This document shows, one piece after another, positions 12,227 through 22,978 of a DNA stretch of 64,000 nt. Position 1 is the first letter of the stretch; every line of letters begins with the position of its first letter. The notes beneath the pieces were generated by a model that searched no databases, had not been told where the DNA came from, and worked only from the letters and a program-made list of their open reading frames with translations. The stretch comes from Kondoa malvinella (Eukaryota; Basidiomycota; Agaricostilbomycetes; Agaricostilbales; Kondoaceae): assembly GCA_039545315.1 (NCBI GenBank), contig BCIM01000004.1, positions 248,001 through 312,000 on the forward strand. Direction: 5' to 3'. The position numbers were made by a program, and so were the translations under genes.

Positions 12227-14259
12227 ATGAGCTATACTACAACTATAAACACCTTACAAGAGCCTTCAAGCGCTCCTCCAACACTCACAGTCTATCCTCA
12301 ATACCTTGGTGAACCTCATCTGCTCGGTACAGGCAATTCCAGCATGACCAACAATGCCAGAAGGTCAGATTTGTCCACCAATACTGCGCCTCCCGCTCTA
12401 CCACAAAAACCTTCGATGATGCGTAAACTCTCTTCACCCTTCACTTCTACTTCCTCGAGAGAATCACTCGCTCCACCTCAGCGACAAAGAACAGCTTCAA
12501 CGTCCTTTATTCCCGCTGCGTTCCAAGCTGCTGCTTTCACACGACTAGCAAACGGAGCAGGTAAAGGCAAACAATTAGCAGCAAAAGCAAACACATGGGG
12601 AAGAAAACAAATTGCCGGTCTTTCTTCTTCTACTTCGGAAAGGTTGTCCCCTACCAACAGTCGAACTAGATCAGCTTCTTCACCTCCGATTGGATCTTCA
12701 AGTCCTGATTACACTACTATCCTGGGTGTGCAGGTACCCAAGACGGCCATGCAAGAGTCTGGAAAAGTATTTGGCAAGAGCTTGTCGGATGCTGTGGATG
12801 CTACCAGGATGGTTTCGCCGCACCAAATGGCGTCTGGTAGTCTTGCTGGTAGTGCAAGGGATCAGGGGAGAGCTGAAGCGATGGCTTGGTTGCCTTGCGT
12901 GGCTATTCGTTGCATGGAGTATCTCGAGCTGCATGACGATGAAGAAGGGCTGTATCGGTAGGTAGAACTTTCACATTGCATGGTGACATGCTAATATATG
13001 GGTATCTCACTACAGTGTCCCCGGCAGCGCACAGCAAGTATCACAGCTAAAGACACTTTTTGATTGCGGAATGGATCTCGATTTACGGACGAAGAGCACG
13101 AGCGAGCTGGATCCGCATGCTGTTGCTAGTCTATTCAAAGCTTGGCTAAGAGAATGTGGGTGGTTGAGCAGGTTTGTGTCTAATGACACTGACAGCTCCA
13201 TTGACTACAGTACCGGGATCAATACTTACACTGGATCTCGAACCAATACTAGATCAGCTCATGTACTCGTCACTTGGCGCACCAGCGACAGCACGAAATA
13301 GCTCGACGCATTCACCAGCTCCAGACCGGACCAGCCAGTACTCGCTTTCGAACCCGCCAAAGCATTTATTACAAAAGATGTCTATCGTTCTGCTTACATT
13401 ACCGATGGAGCGATGGCAGCTTTTACGAGAGATCGCAAACCACCTAGCACACCTTGCAGCCAATTCGGAACAGAACAAAATGACGCTTTCCAATCTTCGA
13501 CTCATCCTCTCACCTACACTACATATGTCTCCTGCAATGCTTCAAATACTAGTTCTGAACCGCGTCATTCTCTTTGATCGAGAATCAGCGAAAGCGCTCG
13601 CATCACCTCAGCCTTCTCCATCCAATTCGAGGCAAGCATCAATGACCAACTCGCCCGTTCGACAATCACTCGCCTCTTCGCATTCATCACAAACACATAT
13701 TCCCTTTCCCGGTCGACAATCAATAGCATCGCAATACGCTACCGAACAACTCGAGCATCTACAAACGACTAAAACACCTTCACCTACTCCTATTGCCCAA
13801 CGATTTTCCTCGCACGGTACACCCGTCTCAGCTCGATATGCTACACCACCTACTTCACCCAGCAGGAACAGCTCACATTCCTTCATCCCGCGTAGAAGCA
13901 GCGAAAACATTCTGTTTGCTAATCGGGAACGACGTGGATCAATATCGTCTGTCAACAGCACTTCCTTCTCTTCGCCTGCTTCAAGAAGGAGGAAAGCTTC
14001 TTCTACCGAACCGACTTCACCACCTCCTACCTGTCCACTTCCACTCCCGCCAATAGGCACGACTACACCTGATCTATCTCGGTCAAGCGAAGAAGATACA
14101 TCAGAAGAAGCGGAGATCATTGAAGTGGATGCGATTAATCGAGTCGACCTGCTAGAGAAGAAACCGTCGCTCGAAACAAAAAAGTTGTCGCTCGCTTTGG
14201 ATCAAGAGTCGTTCGAGCAATTCTTGTCGGAAGATGAAAGAAAATTCTTTCAGTCTTAG
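12227..14259 (+). CDS. Rho GTPase-activating protein (RhoGAP domain)
   Basis: RhoGAP proteins switch off Rho/Rac/Cdc42 GTPases and shape actin, polarity and cell-wall growth. A Ser/Thr/Pro-rich N-terminus of about 150 residues precedes ILGVQVPKTAMQESGK. The domain core is EGLYRVPGSAQQVSQLKTLF, formed by splicing a 58-base intron after CTGTATCG. Its Arg in LYRVPGS corresponds to the arginine finger. WLRESPLTTVPGSI crosses the second intron, and NKMTLSNLRLILSPTL matches the NKM...NL.vv..P segment. A long basic, Ser-rich tail with many SP/TP sites follows, ending EDERKFFQS. The ATG at 12227 (MSYTTTINTLQEP) is the first in frame. It cannot be matched to a specific yeast Rga/Bem3 protein from domain layout alone. 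Confidence 0.85.
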
Positions 14260-14461
14260 TATCATCATCATATTAATATCGTTGCGCACATGGGCATGGG
14301 TTGTAGGCTTTGTACTTCAAAGGGACAACAGGACTTTCAGGCAAAAGCAAATAGCATTCCAACGAAACTAAAAGGCGAAAAACAACACACAAGAGGGACT
14401 TTGTTACACTGCCCGAAACTGCACACATCTTGACATATATATACCTTATGCTTGAAGCATC

Positions 14462-16309
14462 CTATCGAGCATAGAAACCACTGGCATCGCTTGCTCGCTT
14501 GTGATGAGACCCGGTGTCCGCCATCAAGCTCTCCCTTCTGTCCGACTGCTCAGCAAACATTTGCTCATCCATGCTCATGCTGTTAATGCCTAGACCTTCT
14601 TGCGCACCAGACGTCTGCGAGTATGAAGAATAAGCTGAAGTAGGACGCATTATAGCGGGCGAAGGTTGGTTCAGCATGCCAGGAGTGAAAGTGAGAGAGA
14701 CGCTGGACTGAGAGGGAGTCATGAAGGATTCTTCTTCGTCGCCTGGCAGAGTTGGCTTAGAGCGGGTCGAGTTCATTGATTGGACGGATTGTTTAGATGG
14801 TGATGGTGACAGGAAAGAGAGGAAGTTCTTCTTTGGTTGAGCTGCTGCGATCTTACTTTGGGAGTATGCCTGTAAACAGGTCGGACACGACATCAGATGC
14901 ATTCTGACGAGGCGTCCGACTGCTCACCTCAAGCGCTTGATCAGGACTCAAACTCTGCCTGTTCATCTTGGGCATCTTCAAGCTCCCCTCGCTCATGTGT
15001 CTTAAATGACCACCTTCACTTTCTCCACTAGCCAACCTGGCCAAATCATTGCTGCTATCAATCACTTCTTCTTCCATGCCCAACCTGCTCAACCTCTGCG
15101 TTCCAGCAATCACACTCAAAGCACCCTCCGTTTCAGAATTAGACACTTCATTCCTCAAACTGGAAGCCATTGAACTCTTTTGCGCTCGATGAGTCCTGAA
15201 ATCCAACATGGGAGGTGTATCTTGTTCAGGCGATAAAGGTGAAAGGACGTCTCCATTCCGACCAATCTTGGGGTATGAAACAGACGTCGGTCGCTTGCTT
15301 TCTTTAGTCGGTGATGGGGTAGTAGCAAAGGATATTCTGGACGTTCGGTTTCCGGCTTCGCGCATTGATTCACCTGAAGGTCTGGCCGAAGCGAAAAAGG
15401 CAGAATTACGTAGGGGTGAATGGTTTGAGCCTGCGAAAGAGTTGCGGTTCGCTGAGAATGCGTATGAGCCTCTGCTGTTGTTGGCTTGATGGCTGGGGAC
15501 AAAAGAGGGTGCTTGTGACATTTGTGACATTCTGTACCACCGGAAGAGCACGCATCAGCAAAGGCTGAGACGTCCGCATAGATGCGCACCTCTTTTGAAC
15601 AACACCAGACCATCGCTTATCGGTACTCTTGCCCTTCTTGCGACTCCAAACCAAATACCCAATCAAGCAAAGAATAACAGCCAACAAAGGAATAGCCACA
15701 GCAGCAGCCAACTTCCCGCCTGAAACACTGTGATCCTTCTTTCTGGCAGCAGCAGGTTCAGCAGTATTGTCGAAATTGTCATTTGCAGTGACTGATGACG
15801 GTGGAGCAGTGCCATTCCAGTTGACAGTGAACTGAGGTCCGACGGCCATCGTAGTTGCCCAGGCTGGATCTCCAGCTGTCAGAGACAAGAGTCGGTTTTA
15901 GCACACGAATGCACAAAGTCGTCTGAAGTCTGACCTGAAACGAATTGTAACCTCATGGTTTCATCACCAGCATCGGTAGCATTATACCAGTTGGCCTATT
16001 ATACTATCAGCATTCAAAGAGCAGCACATTGAGTGAAGGACTCACATAGATCTGTGCATCAAATTGCCCACTTCTAGTAGGGACATCTTTCCAGCTAAAG
16101 ATGGGACCATTCTCGCTCTTGCCTTCTTCCAAATCATAGAGGTAGATATCAATAAGGTTGACTTCTTGCAAACAATTCGGGTCCCAAGTAAACGTAACGG
16201 GTTCATAAGCTGAAAGGGTAGCGCCTTCTGCTGGTGAAGTGTATGGTGAGCAGGTCTGTCGTTTGTGAATTGATTTCCTGAATCGAGCCATGGGTGCTGA
16301 ATGGCTCAT
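14462..16309 (-). CDS. single-pass membrane protein with long Ser-rich cytoplasmic tail
   Basis: The function is not known to me, but this architecture is common in basidiomycetes. The N-terminal exon (ATG at 16309, second ATG at 16291) gives FRKSIHKRQTCSPYTSPAEG and YEPVTFTWDPNCLQEVNLID, an extracellular beta-sandwich-like region. It continues with ANWYNATDAGDE and GPQFTVNWNGTAPPSS. A clear transmembrane helix follows (LAAAVAIPLLAVILCLIGYL), then basic WSRKKGKSTDKRWSG. About 300 residues of Ser/Arg-rich tail come after that (MSQAPSFVPSHQANN to SDASGFYAR). The KR/QT at the N-terminus resembles a Kex2 processing site, so a signal-peptide exon may lie further upstream and was not found. It converges with the RhoGAP gene (about 200 bases between stops). 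Confidence 0.75.
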
Positions 16310-16311
16310 TT

Positions 16312-16343
16312 GGTGCTGTAGGTCAAGGGTGCTGTAGGTCAAG
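16312..16343. repeat. perfect 16-base tandem duplication
   Basis: The unit GGTGCTGTAGGTCAAG occurs twice head to tail, immediately upstream of the predicted start codon of the membrane-protein gene (minus strand). It lies in the presumed 5' leader or next to an unseen upstream exon junction. Confidence 0.9.
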
Positions 16344-17338
16344 GGAAGAGAGTCTTTGACCGAGGCTTGCAAAAGTATTGTTTATTGTTGTTTTGATGCG
16401 CGAATGTAGATGTCTTCAACACAACAGCAGTAGCAGTTCACACGCAGGATGAATCCAAGCCAGTGGGAATCAAACAAGTGTGCAGAAGATTCGGCGACAG
16501 GAGGTCGAAGTTCAGGAAAAGAGAAGCAAGGAATGTCGGACTGAGTCTTGGGGTTTAAAAGAGTGTGGGTAGGCCGAAAGCAGGCAGCTAAAGGCGAAAT
16601 ACAGCCGATCTTGTAAGGGCGATGGAGAGTGGTGGTCGAATGGAAACAAGGAGAGCAGAGGGTCCGATCGCGAGGAAGTCGAAAATCGCTCGGACCTTCT
16701 TTCGATGTCCGTCATACTGGTACGATTAGAGACTTTACATGAGGACTAGCCTACAAGCTTGCGCATCTCCTTGTACATTGTAAAGTGTCCGAAATCCTCT
16801 TGTTTGATGACTTTCCACTATTTTCGACAAGCGAAGCTCGAGGCATGCAGAAAGTCACAGGAGCATGCAAGTAGCTCTCCGTTGCTGATGTGAGCTGTAG
16901 AGAGTATCTTTGCGAAAACGGAGGGCGTGTTTGATGCTTCGCAACTTGAAGTAATAACCTTCGTCTGCGGCAGACGACGCGATAGGCTGCGGAGCGTGAG
17001 AGTGTCTCCCTGTAAAGTAGATGAGAGCTGTTGTACAGAAGCGAACAATTTCAGCTGGTTAAGGAAATTGATTTGGCGGAAGGAAACGTCATAACATGAA
17101 TTCATTTTGGCCGAGCAACATAAACTATGCACCGGGACAGAGGAATCGAAGAGAAACGGAGAATCGCTTATTGCGCGAAGAAATAAAGAAAGCAGCGAGA
17201 TGAGGCATCATGAACCATTGAAGTGAGAGCAATCGGAACAGGAGATCGTCCAACCATCGATAGAGCAGAAGCTGAGACAATACGAAAGCAACAGGCATGC
17301 ACAAATATACATATTGATCATTGGCAGATGTCTGAACA
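16344..17338. other. 1 kb region without a confident gene
   Basis: This should contain the promoter of the membrane-protein gene and the 3' end of the thioredoxin gene. One minus-strand frame with an ATG at about 17105 (MNSCYDVSFRQINFLNQ, ending ASSFACRK near 16818) is open for about 95 codons. It has no motif and no neighbouring support, so I do not call it a gene. A hydrophobic stretch LYFAFSCLLSAYPHS (minus, about 16560-16610) could be part of a missed signal-peptide exon. Confidence 0.4.
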
Positions 17339-17885
17339 TCACGAAGGGACATGCGACCGCACAAAGTCCTGCTCGTGCATCAGCTGATATCTTTCCAGCC
17401 AGACCAGACGCACCTCTAGCAGCTTTGTAGATCCTCCCTGATGGCTGTACATCTTTGTGCCGTTCTAAGCAGCCTTCAGCATGACTTTCGCAAACCAATC
17501 GAAAGACACATACTTCAAAGATCATGAATGCAGGCACATTCGTTACGCCGCACTCTTCTGCCGCCTTCGAAACATCAGCTATAGCCTACACATTGAGTTC
17601 AAGCTCACCTGTGTGCATTCGTCGATACTGGTCGCGATTCAGCTTTCGTACACTCAGCACAAAACCGGCCTTACTCGAGCGTATAGAACTTTAGACCTTC
17701 AATTTCGTTGGAGAGCTCGTCGAACTTGGGTCGAGCGACTTTGCATTGCGAACACCAGGGTGCGTGGAAAGCGAGGATGGCTCGAGGTTCGTCAATCTGC
17801 TCTGGGTGAGTCACGTCGGCAAGAGTAGCAGCAGGCATACTGCGTCCATGAATTGTGGGAACGTCTTGATGCTTGTCGTGCTCAT
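17339..17885 (-). CDS. thioredoxin-like protein with CSQC active site
   Basis: A small thiol-disulphide protein of about 105 residues, rebuilt from several exons. ATG at 17885 gives MSTTSIKTFPQFMDA. A 39-base intron follows, then EQIDEPRAILAFHAPWCSQC and KVARPKFDELSNEIEG. After another intron comes DVSKAAEECGVTNVPAFMIF, where VPAF holds the cis-proline of the thioredoxin fold. The end is NGTKMYSHQGGSTKLLE joined to DFVRSHVPS and a TGA at 17339. The active site is WCSQC rather than the usual WCGPC, so redox potential and partners may differ. No signal or mitochondrial peptide is obvious, so a cytosolic location is inferred. Confidence 0.82.
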
Positions 17886-18111
17886 CTTGATGGTTTGAGA
17901 GGCAAACAGGGAAATGATGACGCGGTGTTCTCTTCTAGCTTTATTCTCAACAAAGCCCTTTCCTTCAGGGAGGGCAATGCAGGGTAAATTATGTATGTTA
18001 TCTATGACATTGTGCGTACAAGATGCGAAGGCGAAACTGCCATCACTTTGCACACTTGTCACTGGAAATCACCAACTCGACTGGAGCGCCATGATGGCTC
18101 TCCGATCGCCC

Positions 18112-18975
18112 TTATCTGCCTCCGTCAATCAAGACTGTGCCTTCGCCCTTTGCTATAGTCACCACCATACCAAGAGCTTTCGGTTCGTAGCAGAAATATC
18201 GTCGATATAGGTAGGTGACTAGATCAGCCAAGGCGAGTGGACTGATCTTGTGCCAGGCGCTTTCCTTGTACACCACAATAGCCCGACATTCGCTCCACAC
18301 ACCGACAAGGTTGATGTCGAACGCTGCTCCAAGTTGACCACCAAACAGAAGCTCTTCCAAATGATGAATATGTCCTGTTGCCACTCGAAGATCCAGACGG
18401 CGCACAGAACTGATTTGAGGCGGAGTGCTGCAGGCGCAAACGAGCAGTTGGAGGAAGTGGCGCAATTTATGTCAGAAGGTGCCGAGAAGAAGTGCTATTG
18501 CTGCTCGAATTTGGAATTCAGCTTCTAGAGCGTCTAGAGGACACAGATCAGCTCGATGAGGGCGAATCAAAGGAAGAATCATGCGGTCATTTTCTTGAGA
18601 TGGCTCAAGGAAGTCCAGATAGCCACGAGATAGCAAGATATTGCCAGACGTAATACCATCGTCAGAGTCAGAGTAGCCCTCCATCTTTCCCCAGCCTCTT
18701 CCCTTGAGGTCAACAAAAGAGACGCGCAGAATACGATCCAGCTTCATTGACAACAACTGATCGACTATCGCTTGAGACACATCCTCATACGGGAGCTCAG
18801 AAGCAGCTTGTACGCTTCTCGCCATAGCGCTATGAAGGTTGGACTTTCGGTTGGCAACGGAATTTAAGACAGCGCAGAGGAGCTGAGCCGTCTTGTTGTG
18901 TTCTGCCAGCGGCTGCTCGATCCAGCTGTCATGAGGCCAATAATAGATTGGGAGTGCGACACAAGGGCTAGACAT
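18112..18975 (-). CDS. unrecognised protein; frame interrupted by one in-frame TGA
   Basis: ATG at 18975 opens MSSPCVALPIYYWPHDSWIE, and the frame runs 167 codons to a TGA at 18474-18472. The same frame then continues open for another 120 codons (GGQLGAAFDINLVGVWSE, YLYRRYFCYEPKALGMV) to a TGA at 18112. Both halves look coding. Splicing from a GT at 18544 to an AG at 18428 would remove 117 bases, including the stop, and keep the frame (RADL joined to TPPQISS). Other introns here are near 50 bases. No family recognised. Alternatives are a premature stop, readthrough, or a sequencing error. It is divergent from GYP1 across about 214 bases. Confidence 0.6.
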
Positions 18976-19189
18976 GATTTAAGAGATGTTTGCTCGACCG
19001 TTGCTCAGTGCAGAAAGTTCTCTTCAGCTTCGGTTCCAGCTTATACTGAGCAGGACTTGCAGTGTTAAGTTCAACGAGAGGCTTGCCAGGGCATGAGAGT
19101 GTTTAAAAGATGCAAGCCAGCCGTCGTTGCAAGAATAGAGAAATAGAGACGCGCTGTTGACCCCCAACAGGCCTGTAAGGTTTTCAAGA

Positions 19190-21398
19190 ATGCCATCAGG
19201 ACGGCCTCAGGTGACAATTCATGAGGACGACGATCCATGGGACACAAGCGAAGTGACGGCGCAAGACTTTACCGCCGCGAACCTGAGCCAGCTATCGTTG
19301 TCTTCGCAAGCTTCTGGCAGCAGCAAATCTAGCTCAACAATCAAAGCGACGCCTCCGAAACCTGTGAGAACAGCTTCTTCATCCATTTGGGACTATTTCT
19401 CTGGCGGATCGCGAAGGCAATCATCAGGCGAGCAGTCACCTGGACCGACGCCTATAGCATCTGCGAACAACAGCAACCACGCAAAGAAGGCTAGCTTGTC
19501 CTACCAAAGCGCGAGACCGCCTCAATTGAAGCCTCTACCGCCCAATGACCCGCATAACGAATCCTGGGTTCATGTGCCTACGACTTCACCAGGCGCGACA
19601 CACCGCACTGGAACGCGTGATCGAGCAGACAGCTTGGCTGAATCAGAACCGGACGATACGCTAGATCATATGGTGCCTTTGAAGGACCGAGTGCCTTCCC
19701 CTCTCGCTGCATCATCTTCCAAACCTCTAGTGGGTCTAGGCTTGTCCACTGAACAAATGGCAGCGGCTGTCAAGTTGAACGTGGAAGAGATTACTCGAGA
19801 TCCCGCTCTACCTTTGCAGCACCTACGCGTCTCAGATTCAGGCAATTTCTACGATGCCGGTCCATCTTTCCCGCCATTCTCGCTCGCACCTGCACCACGA
19901 TCACCAGGTAGTCAAACACCTTCACTCGCACCTTTCGCTTCACCGCCGCTACAGCCTTTCTCGCAATCCTTTCAATCCTTCTCGCAAGCCAAACCTTCAC
20001 ATCCACCGCCTGAAGAACCTATATCAAAGAATACAGAGCCTGAATCAATAGCGGAACAAGAATGCAAGCGGACAAGAAGGAAGAAAGAAAAATTCTTGGA
20101 TTGCTTGTGCAGAGAGAATGTGGATCTGGGCAATTTGAGGAAATTGAGTTGGGCAGGAATACCGGATGAACTCAGACCTATATGCTGGCAGCTACTGCTG
20201 GTCCGTCAGAGTAGGCTTTCGCATGCTTTTTTGCTGAGGGTGCTCCTGCGGACAGGGCTATTTACCAGCACCTTCAGCAAGAAGGATATCGGTTCTAGCT
20301 AGGAAACGACAAGAATACGCAGATGCGGTCCGGCTGGCATTTGCAAAAGGAAGAGAAGGGTTGAACCAGACGATCTGGCATCAGATCCATATAGATGTGC
20401 CTCGGACGAATTCCGGTGTCCAACTTTGGGCTTATGAGGCGACGCAGAAGGTCCGTCGGCGTCAATGCCATAGGCTTGGCTTATGAGTTGAGTTCGTCGA
20501 ACAGAGTTTGGAGAGGATATTATACGTTTGGGCGATCCGACATCCAGCAAGTGGATACGTTCAAGGGATAAACGATCTCGTTACGCCTTTCTTCCAAGTT
20601 TTTCTCTCTGCATATATAGGTGCGTTCTCCATCTCTGTTCCAATACTAGCTAATGCACTAACAGACATTGACCCGGAAACGTTCGATGTAGCTCATCTAC
20701 CAACTTCGGTTCTTCAAGCAGTCGAAGCAGATTCCTTCTGGTGTCTGTCAAAATTGACAGAAGGGATCCAAGATAACTATACACCCGGTCAACCTGGCAT
20801 ACAACGGCAGATCAATAAATTGCGGGAGCACTGCGAAAGAGTCGACGGTTCGTTCGCAACAATTTGTGTCTTTTGCTAGGCTTATTTACAAGCGTGCGAA
20901 CAGCGCCTTTGGCACAACATCTGGCAGAACAGAATGTCGAATTCATACAATTTGCGTTTAAGTGGATCCATCTTTTGCTGCTGCGTGTTCTACCCGTCGA
21001 TGCGGTGATCAGAATGTGGGATTCATATATGGTCAGTCGTTCAATTCTATGCCGTATTACAGCTACTGATTTGGATGGTGTGACAGTCCGAAGGCTCCAA
21101 TGCTTTTAGTGAATATCACACATATGTATGCTTGGCTTTTCTGTTGCGGTCAAGCGTTGCAATCCGGCAAATGGATTTTCAGGTATTTGTAACTGCTCGA
21201 TTACAGTAACTCGTAGCTAAATTGAAAGCAGGCAATGATGTTCTTCTTCCAAGCGCCAGTCGAACATGATGCGTGGTCGCCTCAAGAAACAGAAGTGTTG
21301 CTTTCAGGTATGTCTTGGCGCTCTTCTGCCTTATAGCGTGCTCAATATGATTGGCAGAGGGCTTCTTATGGAAGAGTATATTCAGTCCACATGGATAG
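19190..21398 (+). CDS. GYP1: Rab GTPase-activating protein Gyp1 (TBC domain)
   Basis: Gyp1-type TBC proteins inactivate Ypt1/Rab1 at the Golgi. ATG at 19190 (MPSGRPQVTIHEDDDPWD) starts a disordered N-terminal half of about 290 residues. The TBC domain begins LRKLSWAGIPDELRPICWQL and continues after an intron with GYLPAPSARRISVLARKRQE and IWHQIHIDVPRT, which carries the arginine finger of the IxxDxxR motif. SLERILYVWAIRHPASGYVQ and GINDLVTPFFQVFLSAYI hold the glutamine finger (YVQ). ADSFWCLSKLTEGIQDNYT, FAFKWIHLLLLRVLP and VIRMWDSYM follow. The final exon spells EGFLWKSIFSPHG and a TAG at 21396-21398. It has about seven short introns. Its stop is only 39 bases from that of the convergent isomerase gene. 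Confidence 0.92.
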
Positions 21399-21437
21399 TA
21401 TATTGCAATATCGAGCACTGGCATAACAAAACTACTT

Positions 21438-22692
21438 TTACAACTTTGCTGCCAAAGCTTTGAATTTCTCTTGTGGCACACCAGACTGCTTTCTTTCAGA
21501 ATTTGCCTGAGAGAATTATAGGAAAGGCTCACTTCGAAAGCAGCGATAACGCCCAAGATCTCTTTCATGTTTTGTGAAGTCGAGTCTGGGTGATGGTCCC
21601 GCAGCATCTTCTTCATCCTGAGGACAGCGCCAGCATCGAGGTGTCCAAATTGAGCTGTGCGATTGTCAGCATTATTAGATGAGAGAAGAAAATGTAAACG
21701 GACCATTAAATTGCTTGACCAAGTTCGGAACAAAGTCCTTTTTGGGCAGAACCTCGCTGTAATCACTGTCAGGAAAAGCGCTAAAGAGGACGATATGAGC
21801 CTACTTGACAAAACCACATGCTTTCAGCTCTTGAGCAGACAAGCGTTTGCCTAGGTATAGGGCTTCTTTCGCTTTAGCCACACCCATACGTTGGATGAAC
21901 GTAACGCTTGAGCCTCCTTCAGCGGTCAATCCCAGTCTGTCGCACAGTCAGTTGTCAAGCAGATGATAATGAGGGGAAACATACGAAGTGAAAGGAGTAA
22001 AGAGGTAAGCCCCTTCGGCGGCATAGATAAAGTCGAAATGACCAAGCAAGCCAGCTGAGAAACCGACTGCTGGTCCATTGACTGCAGCTACCAGCGGTTT
22101 GGAGTATTGCGCCAGGCAATTGACTAGACTAAGCTCAAAGAACCACAACATGAGCTCATCGATATATGAATGAATCGCCAGCCTTACTCTAGTGATCCAG
22201 AAGCGAAGCGCTTGACGTAGGAAACACGACTGTTGAGGTCTGTTTCGTCAGGTTGATATTGGTGCGATACATCTGTAATCGGTTATTTGAGTTGCCGAGA
22301 GCCTTCAATGCGGGGATACTAACCTGCACCAGCAGAATAAAAGCGGCCTTCGCCTGTAACTGTAATGCTTTAAGATCAGCATCGAGCCAGTTCAAATGAA
22401 AGAGGATAAGCTTACCCATGACGACGAGCGCGTTAGATGCTTCCGCTTCGCGCAGACGCTGAGTGAACAGCTCGTAGGTGTGAGATGTCATCTAGACAGC
22501 CCGTGGAATTCATACAAAGCACAGAGAAGGATGTGACAGCCTACAGCATTGCCTTTGGAAGGTCGGTTGATCTTTATCAGAGCGACCGAGTCGTGAAACT
22601 ACCAAAGAAGACACAAAGAGTATGAACACTGGGCACAGCTGCAGAAAAGAAAAAGCAAAGCAAACTTCGAGAAGCACATCTTGAAGAGACAT
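21438..22692 (-). CDS. ECI1: peroxisomal delta3,delta2-enoyl-CoA isomerase, PTS1 signal AKL
   Basis: A crotonase-fold enzyme that shifts double bonds during peroxisomal beta-oxidation of unsaturated fatty acids. The start MSLQDVLLE (ATG 22692) is spliced to FHDSVALIKINRPSKGNA. Then come TSHTYELFTQRLREAEASNA, a short exon TGEGRFYSAGA (CoA-binding and oxyanion region), KPLVAAVNGPAVGFSAGLLG (second oxyanion loop) and LFTPFTSLGLTAEGGSSVTF. The Glu in AEGGSS corresponds to the isomerase's catalytic acid. The last exon ends VPQEKFKALAAKL before a TAA at 21438. The terminal AKL is a canonical type-1 peroxisomal import signal. At least seven introns interrupt 1.25 kb. It is divergent from the next plus-strand gene over 286 bases. 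Confidence 0.88.
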
Positions 22693-22978
22693 GATGAAAG
22701 TGTTCGACGCTGTCACGCAGCAAGAAGACGTTTCGCTATGTTCCGCGTCCTTTACTCTCGTATCCTCTGCGTCTGCTGTAGTATTGCCCGGCGTCTGCGG
22801 CCAGTCTGGTTAGGCTGTTCTAGCTTCGACGAATGATAAGAAGCGTGACGGCCTTACGTGCGAAGACGACTTCCATTCATTGTACGCCAGTTCTATACTT
22901 GATATTCTGCTTCTCCTGCTCTCCTGCTCTGTTTCCATCACTCGCTTTTTCGTAATCTCTATATATACACAAAACAGC

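Noticed and set aside
13608..14120. 170-codon minus-strand open frame opposite the RhoGAP tail
   Set aside because: It is the mirror of a Ser/Thr-rich coding stretch, has no motif, and the plus strand here is the clear continuation of the RhoGAP gene.
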